A stretch of 64,000 nucleotides of DNA from Gammaproteobacteria bacterium (GTDB taxonomy: Bacteria > Pseudomonadota > Gammaproteobacteria > SZUA-229). The notes beneath the pieces are model-generated. The model worked only from the letters and a program-made list of their open reading frames with translations. It ran no database searches and was not told where the DNA came from. Shown piece after piece: positions 10,540 to 21,327 of this stretch. A program made the translations under genes and the position numbers. Location: the NCBI GenBank assembly GCA_015488885.1, contig WFMW01000005.1, forward strand, positions 1 to 64,000, written 5' to 3'. Each line of letters starts with the position of its first letter. Positions within the stretch are counted from its first letter, which is position 1.

Positions 10540-11772
10540 TTATTTTACTAATGAGTTCAGGTCAAAAATAGGCAACAATATGCCGAGAACAATCAATAAT
10601 ACCATCAGTCCCATAATAAGAATAATTACGGGTTCCATAATACCAACGATATAGGCAATTAAAGTAATTTGTTCACGTTCCAGCTGGATGGCAGCACGTT
10701 CCAGCATGTTTTCCAGTTTACCGCTGTTTTCACCGCTGGCAATTAACTGTAATGTCATTGGGGGGAAGAGTTTGCTTTGATCCAGTGCATTTTTGATACC
10801 ACTACCTTCGCGTACCCGGTCAGTGGCCTGTACAATCGCTTCACGCATGGGTATGTTGGCAACTACTTTGGCTGAAATTTTCATGGATTCAATCACGGTT
10901 ACACCACTGCTGATTAGAATGCTGAAGGTACGGGTAAACAAGGCTGCATTTAAACCCCGTACCAGACGCTGGATCACGGGAATTTTATACAGGAACAGGT
11001 GGTAGCTGTATAGAAAAGCCGGGCGTTTAAGCATGGAGCGAAAACCGATAATTAAGGCAATAATGATAATCAGTAAATAAATACCATCGTTAACCACGAA
11101 ATCACTGGTGGCAATTAACCCACGGGTGAGTCCTGGCAGTGCCTGACCGGTATCTTCAAAGACGCTGACCACCTGGGGGACAATACTGGTCATCATAAAA
11201 ATAACAATCGCAATGGCAAAGAAAGACAGGAAAGCGGGATAGATTAATGCCTGTCTGACTTTACCCTGTATTTCCTGGCGGCTTTCAGTGTAGTCTGCAA
11301 GCCGTTCGAGAACCGTATCAAGATGACCAGACTGTTCCCCGGCTTCGATGGTGGCACGATAGAGTTCGGGGAAAACTTTTGGGTAATCACTCATGCCGGT
11401 AGCCAGCGAGTGGCCTTCGAGTACGCGCGAACGAATTGCATAGATCATGCTCTTTATCCGCTGTTTCTCTGTCTGTTTGGCAACGGCTGCCAGAGTCTCA
11501 TCCAGTGGCAATGCTGCCTGCACAAGGGTGGCTAGCTGACGGGTGAGCAGCGCCAGTTCAGTGGCGCTGATGCCACGCTGAAACAGACCTGTGAAATGAA
11601 TGCTGGTGGATTTTTTATCATACCGAGCCTGTTTCAGACTTTCGCTGATTTCAAGAGGCATTAAGCCTTTGTCACGTAATACCTGCCGCACCTGGCGGGC
11701 GGTATCGCCTTCAGCTACGCCTTTTTGTTCCTTACCTTTACGGTCAAGTGCAATGTAGTCGAAGGCGGCCAA
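10540..11772 (-). CDS. gspF: Type II secretion inner-membrane protein GspF
   Basis: 'LALLTRQLATLVQAALPLDETL', 'LIASGENSGKLENMLERAA'; next to gspE. Confidence 0.95.
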   Translation of the reverse strand: MAAFDYIALDRKGKEQKGVAEGDTARQVRQVLRDKGLMPLEISESLKQARYDKKSTSIHFTGLFQRGISATELALLTRQLATLVQAALPLDETLAAVAKQTEKQRIKSMIYAIRSRVLEGHSLATGMSDYPKVFPELYRATIEAGEQSGHLDTVLERLADYTESRQEIQGKVRQALIYPAFLSFFAIAIVIFMMTSIVPQVVSVFEDTGQALPGLTRGLIATSDFVVNDGIYLLIIIIALIIGFRSMLKRPAFLYSYHLFLYKIPVIQRLVRGLNAALFTRTFSILISSGVTVIESMKISAKVVANIPMREAIVQATDRVREGSGIKNALDQSKLFPPMTLQLIASGENSGKLENMLERAAIQLEREQITLIAYIVGIMEPVIILIMGLMVLLIVLGILLPIFDLNSLVK

Positions 11773-11773
11773 T

Positions 11774-13294
11774 TTAGTTTTCCTGGCTGACGCGTAAGAC
11801 TTCTTCCAGTGAGGTTTTACCCTGAAGAATCAAGCGACGACCATCCTGTCCCAGACTGGGGGTTTTGGTGCGAGCATAGTGTTCCATTGCCTGTTCCCCG
11901 GCACCTTCATGAATCATGTTATGCAGGCTGGCATTGATACGGATAAATTCATAGATACCGCTACGTCCCTGATAGCCGGTGTGATTACAGTGGCTGCAAC
12001 CTTTGGCCGAATAGATGGTGGGGATTTCATTTTCTACCAGTTCCAGCCAGTCACGTTCGCCTTCGGTGATAGTGTGTGGCGTTTTACATTCCACGCACAG
12101 GTTGCGTACCAGGCGCTGTGCCATAACACCAATTAAGCTGGAAGCCAGCAGAAATGGTTCCACCCCCATATCACGTAAACGGGTAATAGCACCAATAGCT
12201 GTATTGGTATGCAGCGTGGATAATACCAGATGGCCGGTTAAACTGGCCTGCACAGCGATTGAGGCAGTTTCCAGATCCCGAATTTCACCAATCATGACAA
12301 CATCGGGATCCTGACGCAGGATAGAACGCAGGCCTTTGGCAAACGTCATGTTAACGCGGTTATTGACCTGAGTTTGACCAACGCCATCAATATAGTATTC
12401 AATGGGGTCTTCGACGGTGAGAATATTGCGGGTTTTTTCATTCAGAATGCTAAGACCGGCATAGAGTGTGGTGGTTTTGCCAGAACCGGTAGGACCGGTA
12501 ACCAGTATAATACCGTGCGGTTTATGCAGCAGCTTTTCAAAACTCTGTTGTAATTCTGGCCCCATGCCAAGGTGTTTTAAGTCGAGTCGCCCCGCCTTTT
12601 TATCAAGAATACGTAAAACAATGCGTTCACCGTATCCCGAGGGCAGGGTAGATACACGCACATCGACGGCGCGTCCAGCAACACGTAGAGAAATGCGGCC
12701 ATCCTGGGGCAGGCGTTTTTCGGCAATATCCAGTTTTGCCATGACCTTAATTCGTGATATGACCAGTGGGGCGATATTACCGGGTGGTCGTAAAATTTCA
12801 CGTAACATACCATCGACACGAAAACGTACCCGCATTCGATTTTCAAAGGGTTCAATGTGAATATCGGATGCGTTGACTTTTATTGATTCGGTTAATAATG
12901 CATTAATCAGCCGGATGATGGGGGCATCATCATCCGCTTCCATCAAATCTTCCGGTTCCAGCGTGTCGGCCAGTTCATCAAGGTTAAGTTCTTCACCAAC
13001 GCCTTCCATCATCGCCATCGCCTGATCGCTACCCTGTTCATAGGTTTGCGCCAGTAAGGCAGCAAACTGTTCTTTACTGGTAGAATTCAGGGTAATTTTA
13101 CGTTGGGTAATACGTTCTACTTCTGCCAGAACAAGCGGATCAGGCTGGCCGTGATATAACAAATTAATAGCATTGTTATCAATCTGGCTGATTAATACAC
13201 CATGACGTTTGGCAAAAGCATACGGCAGAATCTGTGCGCTAAGCGGTTTATCTGGTGTCGATACGGGTTCAGAGGAAGTCGTTGTCATCGTCAT
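11774..13294 (-). CDS. gspE: Type II secretion ATPase GspE
   Basis: Walker A '[17 protein letters not shown]', 'EDPIEYYIDGVGQTQVN', CxxC zinc motif 'CVECK..CSHCNHTGYQGRSGIYE'. Confidence 0.97.
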   Translation of the reverse strand: MTMTTTSSEPVSTPDKPLSAQILPYAFAKRHGVLISQIDNNAINLLYHGQPDPLVLAEVERITQRKITLNSTSKEQFAALLAQTYEQGSDQAMAMMEGVGEELNLDELADTLEPEDLMEADDDAPIIRLINALLTESIKVNASDIHIEPFENRMRVRFRVDGMLREILRPPGNIAPLVISRIKVMAKLDIAEKRLPQDGRISLRVAGRAVDVRVSTLPSGYGERIVLRILDKKAGRLDLKHLGMGPELQQSFEKLLHKPHGIILVTGPTGSGKTTTLYAGLSILNEKTRNILTVEDPIEYYIDGVGQTQVNNRVNMTFAKGLRSILRQDPDVVMIGEIRDLETASIAVQASLTGHLVLSTLHTNTAIGAITRLRDMGVEPFLLASSLIGVMAQRLVRNLCVECKTPHTITEGERDWLELVENEIPTIYSAKGCSHCNHTGYQGRSGIYEFIRINASLHNMIHEGAGEQAMEHYARTKTPSLGQDGRRLILQGKTSLEEVLRVSQEN

Positions 13295-15368
13295 CCCAGA
13301 TATCTGTGTTATTTTTATCTAACTGTGTACTGGATTTCTCCGTGGTTTGTCTGGATCGATCAATTTGTTCTTTTGGTGGTAATAAGGGTGCAGAGCCTTT
13401 GAGCAGGCCATAACTGCCTTTGTTTTTATTGTATACGTTATTTTCCAGACCGCGAATATAGTTATATTTTTCATTGGTGAAAGCCGATGCATCGTTATGG
13501 TCACGAATAATGCTGGGGCGTATAAATACCATAAGATTGGCCTTTTTCTTGGTAGTATTTTCGTCCGTGAACAGTTTGCCAATAATCGGAATATCACCCA
13601 ACAGGGGAACCTTGCTGACACTGTCTGTTACTTCATCCTGGATTAATCCACCAAGTACCAGAATGCCGCCATCATCAACCAGTACACTGGTTTTAATCGA
13701 GCGTTTACGGGTGGAAATATTAACTCCGCTGGTACCGGGGATAACACTGGAGGTTTCCTGTTCCAGGGTCATTTTAACGGTGTCACCTTCGTTAATCTGT
13801 GGGGTCACTTTTAAGGTTAAACCTACATCCTGGCGTTCAATCGTCTGGAAAGGGTTGTTTGGATTGGTGCTACCGGTACCAGTAAAACTGCCGGTAACGA
13901 AAGGCACGTTCTGGCCGACAATTAATTCAGCTTCTTCATTATCCAGAGTCACAATATTTGGTGTGGATAGAATATTGGAATTTGTGTCAGATTGAAGAGC
14001 ACGTAGTAACAGGGCAAATCGGGCGCCCGAACTGAGCGTATGAGCAACCCCTAATGACAGTCCTGAGGGAATAGATGTGACACTTTTGCCGCCAAGAATA
14101 GATGTAATGATATTGCCAATGCCGGCAAAGTTACTGATTGCCGTCGGTACAGTGTTGTTTTTATCAGGGGTGCCATCATAGGCAAAACCAACACCAACTT
14201 CTTTATTTTTATTGACAGTGATTTCTGCAATGATAGCTTCAATTAATACCTGTGCCCGACGAATATCCAGTTGGCGAATCACTGATTGCAGACTTTTCAG
14301 TGTCGTGGTATCGGCAGTGATAATGAGAGCATTAGTTTCATCATCTGCCTGAATAATGGCATTCTGGCTGATACTGCCAGCACCCAGATTTTTTTTGCCG
14401 GGGATGGATCGAGTTAATTTCTTTTTTTTATCCTGAATGCCAGTAAGAATTTTTACCAGATTAGACGCTTTGGCATATTTTAAATAAATCACATGGGTGT
14501 TGCCGGTGCCTTTTTCCAGTGGGGTATCAAGATAGGAAATGGTAGCGCGAATTTTTAGCCGGGCACTGCGTGAACCGGTAACCAGAATACTGTTGGTGCG
14601 TTCATCGGCAGCCAGCTTGACATTATCATTGGTGTTATTAAGTTTTCGATTACCACTACTGTTTAATGAATTTAATATGCGTACCAGTTCCGGGGCTGAG
14701 GCATGTTTTAAGGGAATAATTTCCAGTTCATCACTGTCAGGCCGGTCAACGCTGGCAATGATTTTTAGCAGACGTTGTATATTGCCGGCATGGTCGGTGA
14801 TGATAAGTGTATTGGTCGGGTTATAGGCTGCCAGATGCCCCTGTTGTGGAACCAGTGGTCGTAAGATGGGGACGAGCTGAGAAGCTGGAACATGATCCAG
14901 CCTTATAATTTTGGTAACCAGTGCATCTTCCGGGTAGATATCTTTATTCTTTTCTACCGGTAATGGTCCCTGTTTGGCATTCACTTCAGGAACAATTTTA
15001 ATCACCGGGCCGGTTTTTACTGCGGCAAAACCATGTACCTGTAAAACCGATAAAAAAACTTCATAGACTTCATCAGATGATAATGGTGTGGCTGAAATAA
15101 CGGTGACTCTGGCTTTAACTCGCGGGTCGATAATAAAGTTTTTGCCGGTAAATCTTGATACCGTGCTAATTAAAGCACGAATATCTGCATCTTTTAGATT
15201 CAGCGTAATATTGTCTGCAAAAGCATAGCTGTTAAACAATAGTGTGAAGAACAGAATATAACAGCATGGACGTAGATATCGGTATAGCTTTATGTACGGC
15301 GTTCTCGAACGACAGGGTAAGGCCGTCGTTAAATATTTAAAAAAATGCATACAGGTTTCCTGATTCAT
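13269..15368 (-). CDS. gspD: Type II secretion secretin GspD
   Basis: N domains 'ITLNLKDADIRALISTVSRFTGKNFIIDPRVKARVTV', secretin 'VGQNVPFVTGSF..VGLTLKVTPQI', 'VPLLGDIPIIGKLF'. Confidence 0.97.
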   Translation of the reverse strand: MNQETCMHFFKYLTTALPCRSRTPYIKLYRYLRPCCYILFFTLLFNSYAFADNITLNLKDADIRALISTVSRFTGKNFIIDPRVKARVTVISATPLSSDEVYEVFLSVLQVHGFAAVKTGPVIKIVPEVNAKQGPLPVEKNKDIYPEDALVTKIIRLDHVPASQLVPILRPLVPQQGHLAAYNPTNTLIITDHAGNIQRLLKIIASVDRPDSDELEIIPLKHASAPELVRILNSLNSSGNRKLNNTNDNVKLAADERTNSILVTGSRSARLKIRATISYLDTPLEKGTGNTHVIYLKYAKASNLVKILTGIQDKKKKLTRSIPGKKNLGAGSISQNAIIQADDETNALIITADTTTLKSLQSVIRQLDIRRAQVLIEAIIAEITVNKNKEVGVGFAYDGTPDKNNTVPTAISNFAGIGNIITSILGGKSVTSIPSGLSLGVAHTLSSGARFALLLRALQSDTNSNILSTPNIVTLDNEEAELIVGQNVPFVTGSFTGTGSTNPNNPFQTIERQDVGLTLKVTPQINEGDTVKMTLEQETSSVIPGTSGVNISTRKRSIKTSVLVDDGGILVLGGLIQDEVTDSVSKVPLLGDIPIIGKLFTDENTTKKKANLMVFIRPSIIRDHNDASAFTNEKYNYIRGLENNVYNKNKGSYGLLKGSAPLLPPKEQIDRSRQTTEKSSTQLDKNNTDIWDDDDNDFL

Positions 15369-15406
15369 TAATATTGGCCCGTGCCTTTATTTGTGTCGTA
15401 CATATT

Positions 15407-15452
15407 ATTTTAGCTGAAGGTTCATTTTAGCTGAAGGTTCATTTTAGCTGAA
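15407..15452. repeat. 17-bp tandem repeat (about 2.7 copies) at the 3' end of gspC
   Basis: attttagctgaaggttc x2 followed by attttagctgaa. Confidence 0.85.
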
Positions 15453-16320
15453 TATAAAGGGGAACTTGCGAGCCATTGCGATTGACCATCAGGTTAAGTT
15501 GATTCGCGGTCGTCAATTTACGTAAAGCAGCGATTCCATTTTGTGGTTTATTTAGCTCGATACCGTTTATACGAGTAATAATATCGTTGGGTTGCAGGCC
15601 AAGTTGAGATAGTAATTGCCCTTTTGCCTGAGGTTGCAGGCGATATCCCATTTGTCTGCCATTTTTTCGTACCACGATGGGTAAGGCGTAATCGCCAAAT
15701 GAGGTGGGGGATCTTAAAATATTCTGTCGAATTTGAGCGAGTGCCTGCCCGGGTGTATGGTTAGCAAAGCGGGTCAGGTGATTTATACCAGTTTGGTTAA
15801 AGCCGCTTTGCTTTAAACCACTTTGCCTGGGTAATTTTAGTATTTCACTACGACCACCACGATTTAATACAATATATTCAGGGTAGATGTCTTTTATGCT
15901 TACGTTGGCGCTGATTTTATCGCCAATGCCATAAATGGTTTCTTTACCATTTCTTCCCTGGGCAATAATAGCTGTCGCGCGTTTCATTGGGGTAGCAGCT
16001 AACACCCCTTTAAGGGTTAAATTAAGATTTGTTACTGGTGCTTTAACCGGGTTGGCTATGGCTGGCGCTTGACTGGTACCAAAGATGTGTGCTGTTGTCA
16101 GCCGCCTGAAATTTTGCGGTGAAGGTTGACGATAAAAAGTCTTTCCCGGTACTAGATGAATTCGAGCTATTTTCGGTTGTGAAAAAAATAACCAGGTGGT
16201 TTTTGCCAGTAACCATGCGATAGCCAGTATTAGCAGGCTATTAATAAATACTGACAGGTATTTATTGACTGTCTGAATAGTTGCAGACGTGGGCAGGTGG
16301 TTAAATAAAGCAGTGGGCAT
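15439..16320 (-). CDS. gspC: Type II secretion protein GspC (PDZ-containing)
   Basis: N-terminal TM, 'LKGVLAA', C-terminal PDZ 'LGLQPNDIITRINGIELNKPQ'; upstream of gspD. Confidence 0.88.
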   Translation of the reverse strand: MPTALFNHLPTSATIQTVNKYLSVFINSLLILAIAWLLAKTTWLFFSQPKIARIHLVPGKTFYRQPSPQNFRRLTTAHIFGTSQAPAIANPVKAPVTNLNLTLKGVLAATPMKRATAIIAQGRNGKETIYGIGDKISANVSIKDIYPEYIVLNRGGRSEILKLPRQSGLKQSGFNQTGINHLTRFANHTPGQALAQIRQNILRSPTSFGDYALPIVVRKNGRQMGYRLQPQAKGQLLSQLGLQPNDIITRINGIELNKPQNGIAALRKLTTANQLNLMVNRNGSQVPLYIQLK

Positions 16321-16422
16321 GGCTTGAGTTTAGCTGATTAAATATTTGATTAATGTGATATTAGCAGAGTAACATCATTGTTGCAGAGATAAAATTTATC
16401 GTGTTTCGATGGAATATCTGAG

Positions 16423-17037
16423 TTAAGTCGTGTTTGACTGACAGAATCGATAAATTGCAATTTCACCAAACAGATTAGGCAGCCATTTCATCCCAAAGTT
16501 GCCCTGATGATGGCTATAGTCAACCACCGTACGCTGAAGGATGGAAATACCGTGTTGTTTGCATAACCTTTCAAAATCATTCAATGTGCATAAATGTACA
16601 TTGGGGGTATCATACCACTGGTTAGGCAGGTTTCGGGTGACCGGCATAATGCCTTTAAAACCCAGTTGTAAGCGTGCCCGCCAGTGTGCCATATTCGGGA
16701 AGGTGACAATGCCTTCACGACCAACCTGTAACATTTCGTCAATCAGTTGATCAGGGCGCTGGGTTGCCTGCAGGGTTTGGCTCATAATGACATAATCAAA
16801 ACGGTTATCAGAAAAATAATCGCGAAAGCCATTATTTAGATCCAGCTGGATAACATTGACCTGATGGCGGATGCAGGCTTCGATCTTGGTTTCATTTATT
16901 TCCAGCCCATATCCATCAACATTATGATTTTGTTGTAAATAATGTAATAAAGTTCCATCACCACAGCCTAAATCCAGCACTCTGGAACCGGTCTCTATCC
17001 AGTGTGCAATAATAGCCAGATCTGCCCTCAGTTGCAT
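16423..17037 (-). CDS. metW: Methionine biosynthesis protein MetW
   Basis: '[16 protein letters not shown]', '[21 protein letters not shown]', '[13 protein letters not shown]'. Confidence 0.95.
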   Translation of the reverse strand: MQLRADLAIIAHWIETGSRVLDLGCGDGTLLHYLQQNHNVDGYGLEINETKIEACIRHQVNVIQLDLNNGFRDYFSDNRFDYVIMSQTLQATQRPDQLIDEMLQVGREGIVTFPNMAHWRARLQLGFKGIMPVTRNLPNQWYDTPNVHLCTLNDFERLCKQHGISILQRTVVDYSHHQGNFGMKWLPNLFGEIAIYRFCQSNTT

Positions 17038-18203
17038 TTTTCGACCTCATCATCAGATGTAAAAGCAGCATGTCTGATATTTTTCATGTAAGCATCAAAT
17101 ACATTAAGATAATGCGGAATAGGAATCAAAAAGGCATCGTGTCCCTGGTTGGCTTCAATTTCGATATAGCTTACCTGTTTTTTTGCCTGTAACAGAGCTT
17201 TGACAATCTCACGCGAACGTTCAGGCGCAAAGCGCCAGTCTGAACTGAAGGAAATAACCAGAAATTTTGCTTTTGCCGGTGCCAGTGCCAGCGATAAATT
17301 ATCCTGATAATTACTTGCCGGGTCAAAATAGTCCAGTGTTTTGGTCATCAGTAGGTAGGTGTTTGCATCAAACCGGTCAACAAAAGACCGCCCCTGATAA
17401 CGCAGGTAACTTTCCACCTGAAAATCGACATCAAAACCAAAGTTAAGCTTACCTTCACGCAATTCCCTGCCAAATTTATGGCGCATAGCAGCATCAGACA
17501 GATAGGTAATATGCCCCAGCATGCGTGCCAGCATCAGTCCACGCCGCGGGCTGGTATTCTGTGCCAGATAATGGCCGTTATAAAAATCTGGATCAGCCAT
17601 AATGGACTGGCGTGCGACTTCATTAAAGGCAATATTCTGTGCAGACAGTTTGGGTGCAGCGGCAATAACAATAGCGTAATTCAGCAGTTCGGGATAGTCG
17701 ATAGACCACTGTAATACCTGCATGCCTCCCAGACTACCACCGATAACAGCCTGCCAGTGAGGAATATCCAGTGCCTGCATAAAGCGTTGTTGTGATTTTA
17801 CCCAGTCTTTTACCGTAACGATGGGGAAATCCGGTCCCCAGTATTTTCCAGTTTCAGGGTTGACAGTATTCGGCCCGGTTGATCCTTTGCAACCACCGAG
17901 GTTATTAATACAGACAACAAAAAAATGATTAGTATCTATTGGCTTGCCCGGGCCAATGGCCGACTCCCACCAGCCGGGTTTTTTATCGTCCATGCTGTTA
18001 TAGCCGGCAGCATGCTGGTCACCGGACAGTGCATGACAGATTAAAACAGCATTATTTTTCTGTGCATTAAAACTGCCATAGGTTTCATAGGCAATATCAT
18101 ACTCAGCTAAGGTTTTGCCGCACTCCAGTATTAATGGCGTGACGCAATGATGAATATGGGTCTGCACCAGACCAACAGAATTTTCAGGCAGTGTTTCAGG
18201 CAT
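17028..18203 (-). CDS. metX: Homoserine O-acyltransferase (MetX family)
   Basis: '[17 protein letters not shown]', '[15 protein letters not shown]', 'GHDAFLI'. Confidence 0.96.
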   Translation of the reverse strand: MPETLPENSVGLVQTHIHHCVTPLILECGKTLAEYDIAYETYGSFNAQKNNAVLICHALSGDQHAAGYNSMDDKKPGWWESAIGPGKPIDTNHFFVVCINNLGGCKGSTGPNTVNPETGKYWGPDFPIVTVKDWVKSQQRFMQALDIPHWQAVIGGSLGGMQVLQWSIDYPELLNYAIVIAAAPKLSAQNIAFNEVARQSIMADPDFYNGHYLAQNTSPRRGLMLARMLGHITYLSDAAMRHKFGRELREGKLNFGFDVDFQVESYLRYQGRSFVDRFDANTYLLMTKTLDYFDPASNYQDNLSLALAPAKAKFLVISFSSDWRFAPERSREIVKALLQAKKQVSYIEIEANQGHDAFLIPIPHYLNVFDAYMKNIRHAAFTSDDEVEKCN

Positions 18204-18273
18204 TGAATACTATATAAACGAAAGTCATTAAGCTGACAGTGTAAACACTGGATGGGGAAGATGCAAATCCGGG

Positions 18274-18329
18274 GAAGCTCTGAACAAGTCTGGACGCAAA
18301 GTTCGTATTCACGACTTGTTCAGAGCTTC
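18274..18329. repeat. Perfect inverted repeat, 17-bp arms; member of dispersed TCTGAACAAGTCGTGAATACG family
   Basis: GAAGCTCTGAACAAGTC (18274-18290) versus GACTTGTTCAGAGCTTC (18313-18329); one half shared with about 7003-7042. Confidence 0.85.
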
Positions 18330-18613
18330 TCTGGTTCACTGATAAAAAGCGCTGGTAATTTGCCGGGCTGTGGGATTTTAATACGTTTATTGCGGCCAGT
18401 ATCGCCTGACAGAATCTGTATGGTTGATTTTGCCACTTTAAACTGTTTGGCCAGAAAAGCGATTAAATGTTTGTTTGCCTTGCCGTCAACGGGTGGTGAA
18501 GTAATGCGTATCTTAAGTCGATTATCGATGACTTCGGCAAAGCTGTCACGAGAGGCTTTAGGTTGAACGCGAACATTTATTATAAGATCTTTTTCCTGCC
18601 ACTGATAAAACAT
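18320..18613 (-). CDS. YggU/DUF167 family protein
   Basis: 'INVRVQPKASRDSF', 'RITSPPVDGKANKHLIAFLAKQFKV'. Confidence 0.93.
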   Translation of the reverse strand: MFYQWQEKDLIINVRVQPKASRDSFAEVIDNRLKIRITSPPVDGKANKHLIAFLAKQFKVAKSTIQILSGDTGRNKRIKIPQPGKLPALFISEPEKL

Positions 18614-19173
18614 CAGAAGAACTTAAGTACCAGTAATTTTAAAAACATCAGCCCAATTAATGCCACCAGGCTGGACAGATCCAAACCACCCATGGGTGGT
18701 AACCGTTGCTGAATAGGGCGTAGTACAGGATAGGTAATACTATAAAGTAAGGTGCTGATTGGGTTGTAGGGATCGGGATTTATCCAGCTCAGGATTGCCT
18801 GAATAAAAATAGCAAAGATAAAGATATTAAATGTCAGGCTGATAATGTCACGCAGGCTGAGTAACAAAAGAGCCAGAAAATTAATCGAAGAGTTGGATAG
18901 CACACCACCGGATAGCACACCATAAAGTAAAAAGGTTTTTAGTATTATCAGTAGTAGTGTGAGTACCAGGGTGGCGGTATCAATACGCCCTACACTGGGA
19001 ATAATGCGGCGTGCATTTTTTACCAGTGGCTGCGTGGCTTTAACAATAAACTGTGAAATCGGGTTATAAAAATCCGCCCCAACCTGTTGCAGAATAAAAC
19101 GTAGATACATAATAGTAATATAAATACTGAATAAAGTATCAACAAGAAAAATAAAGGGGTCGCCGTTATTCAT
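18613..19173 (-). CDS. YggT family membrane protein
   Basis: Duplicated 'YLRFILQQVGADFYNPISQFIVKATQPLV' / 'ILSWINPDPYNPISTLLYSITYPVLRPIQ'. Confidence 0.93.
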   Translation of the reverse strand: MNNGDPFIFLVDTLFSIYITIMYLRFILQQVGADFYNPISQFIVKATQPLVKNARRIIPSVGRIDTATLVLTLLLIILKTFLLYGVLSGGVLSNSSINFLALLLLSLRDIISLTFNIFIFAIFIQAILSWINPDPYNPISTLLYSITYPVLRPIQQRLPPMGGLDLSSLVALIGLMFLKLLVLKFF

Positions 19174-19242
19174 TATTTTTTGTCCGTTTTTAGTTGTGTT
19201 TCTATAAATTAAACAGGGAAATAGTGTCGATGTATGGCTTAC

Positions 19243-20064
19243 TCAGAGTTTCCCTAATTCTTCAGCCAGTGAAATTGAGCGGTCATTAGCAGCCTGCAGA
19301 GCCTGCATAACCATGTTGCGGAAATGGCTGGCTTCAAAACTGTTTATAGCCTGTTCAGTAGTGCCACCTTTTGAAGTAACCTGCTGGCGTAATGTGGCAG
19401 GGGATATCTGTTTTTCACTGGCCATGCGTGCGGCGCCCAACGCCGTCTGTAGGACCAGTTGTAATGCGGTTTCAGTTTCCAGGCCCAGTTTTTCACCTGC
19501 CTGTTGCATGGCTTCCATCAGCAGGAAAAAATAAGCCGGGCCACTGCCTGATACAGCGGTGACAGCATTAAGCTGGTCTTCATTCGCTACCCAGACGGTG
19601 ATGCCGACTGACTGAAGAATTTTTTCAGCCTGCTGCTGTTGTAACGAGGATGTTGCTTTGTTAGCAAACATGGCGGTCGCGCCACATTGTACCAGTGCAG
19701 GGGTATTGGGCATACAGCGTACAATGGCCTGATTATCGCCTAACCATTGATTGATGGTAGCGCTCATTAAACCTGCCGCAATAGAAATAAATAATGGTGC
19801 AGTGGTGCTCAATGCTGGTTTGAGCTGGGCACATATCTGGTGCATTATCTGGGGTTTAACTGCCAGCACCACGCATTCGCATTGCAGGGTATCGGTATTA
19901 CTCTGTGTGGTATGAACCTGATAATGATCAGCAAGCATCTGGCAGCGGCTGGCATCAGGTTCCGCAACCAGAATATCGGCAGCGTTAATATTTGCCCGTA
20001 ACATACCGCCAATCAGGCTGCTGGCCATATTACCACCGCCGATAAATCCAATAGTGGGTTTCAT
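19243..20064 (-). CDS. proC: Pyrroline-5-carboxylate reductase
   Basis: 'IGFIGGGNMASSLIGGM', 'VRCMPNTPALV', 'SGSGPAYFFLLMEAM', 'TSKGGTTEQAI'. Confidence 0.98.
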   Translation of the reverse strand: MKPTIGFIGGGNMASSLIGGMLRANINAADILVAEPDASRCQMLADHYQVHTTQSNTDTLQCECVVLAVKPQIMHQICAQLKPALSTTAPLFISIAAGLMSATINQWLGDNQAIVRCMPNTPALVQCGATAMFANKATSSLQQQQAEKILQSVGITVWVANEDQLNAVTAVSGSGPAYFFLLMEAMQQAGEKLGLETETALQLVLQTALGAARMASEKQISPATLRQQVTSKGGTTEQAINSFEASHFRNMVMQALQAANDRSISLAEELGKL

Positions 20065-20227
20065 ACTTTAACCTGATATTTCAATAAAAAAGAAAATTTT
20101 ATCACAGCAGCAAGGCTCGGTTGAGAAAAAAACAGTCATTGAACATAGAATCCATGAAGTGTTGATGATTATTGGCTATAACTAGAGAGATAATATTATA
20201 TAAAGAAGACAATAACAGGGGATATTA

Positions 20228-21262
20228 ATGGATATCGCACAATTACTTGCCTTTAGTGTTAAAAATGGTGCTTCAGATTTACACCTTTCTGCCGGTCTGC
20301 CACCGATGATTCGGGTTGACGGGGATGTGCGCAGGATAAATGTCGAACCCATGGATCATGAAAATGTACATGGCATGGTGTATGACATTATGAATGACAA
20401 ACAACGTAAGGCTTATGAAGAATATATGGAAACAGACTTTTCGTTTGAAATTCCCGGCCTGGCGCGTTTTCGGGTTAATGCATTTAATCAGAACCGTGGG
20501 GCCGGTGCGGTTTTTCGTACCATTCCATCTAAAATTCTGACCCTGGAAGAATTACAGGCACCAAAAATATTTGAAGAGATCTCAGATACCCCGCGAGGGA
20601 TTGTACTGGTAACCGGGCCTACCGGTTCGGGTAAATCAACCACTCTGGCGGCTATGGTTAACTATGTTAATGAAAATCATTATGGGCATATTCTGACGAT
20701 TGAAGATCCGATTGAATTTGTTCATGAAAGTAAAAAAAGCCTGATTAACCAGCGTGAGGTGCATCGTGATACGCTGGGTTTTAGTGAAGCATTACGTTCC
20801 GCATTGCGTGAAGACCCCGATGTGATTCTGGTTGGGGAGATGCGTGATCTGGAAACCATTCGACTGGCTTTATCAGCAGCTGAAACCGGGCATCTGGTTT
20901 TTGGCACCCTGCATACCAGTTCGGCAGCCAAAACTGTTGACCGTATTGTTGATGTGTTTCCGGCTGCAGAAAAAGAAATGGTACGATCGATGTTATCCGA
21001 GTCACTACGTTCGGTTATTGCGCAGACGCTATTAAAAAAAATCGGCGGAGGCAGGGTGGCGGCACATGAAATTATGATTGGGACACCCGCTATCAGAAAC
21101 CTGATTCGGGAAAATAAAATTGCGCAGATGTATTCAGCCATTCAGACCGGCCAGTCGATAGGTATGCAAACTCTCGATCAGAATTTACAGGAATTACTTG
21201 GCCGTGGTCTGGTGAGTAAAGAAGAAGTAAGGAAAAAAGCCGCTAATAAAGATGCTTTTTAA
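20228..21262 (+). CDS. pilT: Type IV pilus twitching motility ATPase PilT
   Basis: 'GASDLHLSAGLPPMIRVDG', 'VTGPTGSGKSTTLAAM', 'GEMRDLETI'. Confidence 0.97.
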   Translation: MDIAQLLAFSVKNGASDLHLSAGLPPMIRVDGDVRRINVEPMDHENVHGMVYDIMNDKQRKAYEEYMETDFSFEIPGLARFRVNAFNQNRGAGAVFRTIPSKILTLEELQAPKIFEEISDTPRGIVLVTGPTGSGKSTTLAAMVNYVNENHYGHILTIEDPIEFVHESKKSLINQREVHRDTLGFSEALRSALREDPDVILVGEMRDLETIRLALSAAETGHLVFGTLHTSSAAKTVDRIVDVFPAAEKEMVRSMLSESLRSVIAQTLLKKIGGGRVAAHEIMIGTPAIRNLIRENKIAQMYSAIQTGQSIGMQTLDQNLQELLGRGLVSKEEVRKKAANKDAF

Positions 21263-21327
21263 AAGCAAAACGATACCAGAGATCTGATCACAGATTTAAA
21301 GAATACAGAGAATACACTGGAGTATTT

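Noticed and set aside
12468-12860. 130-aa + strand ORF antisense to gspE
   Set aside because: Shadow ORF of a strongly supported conserved gene.
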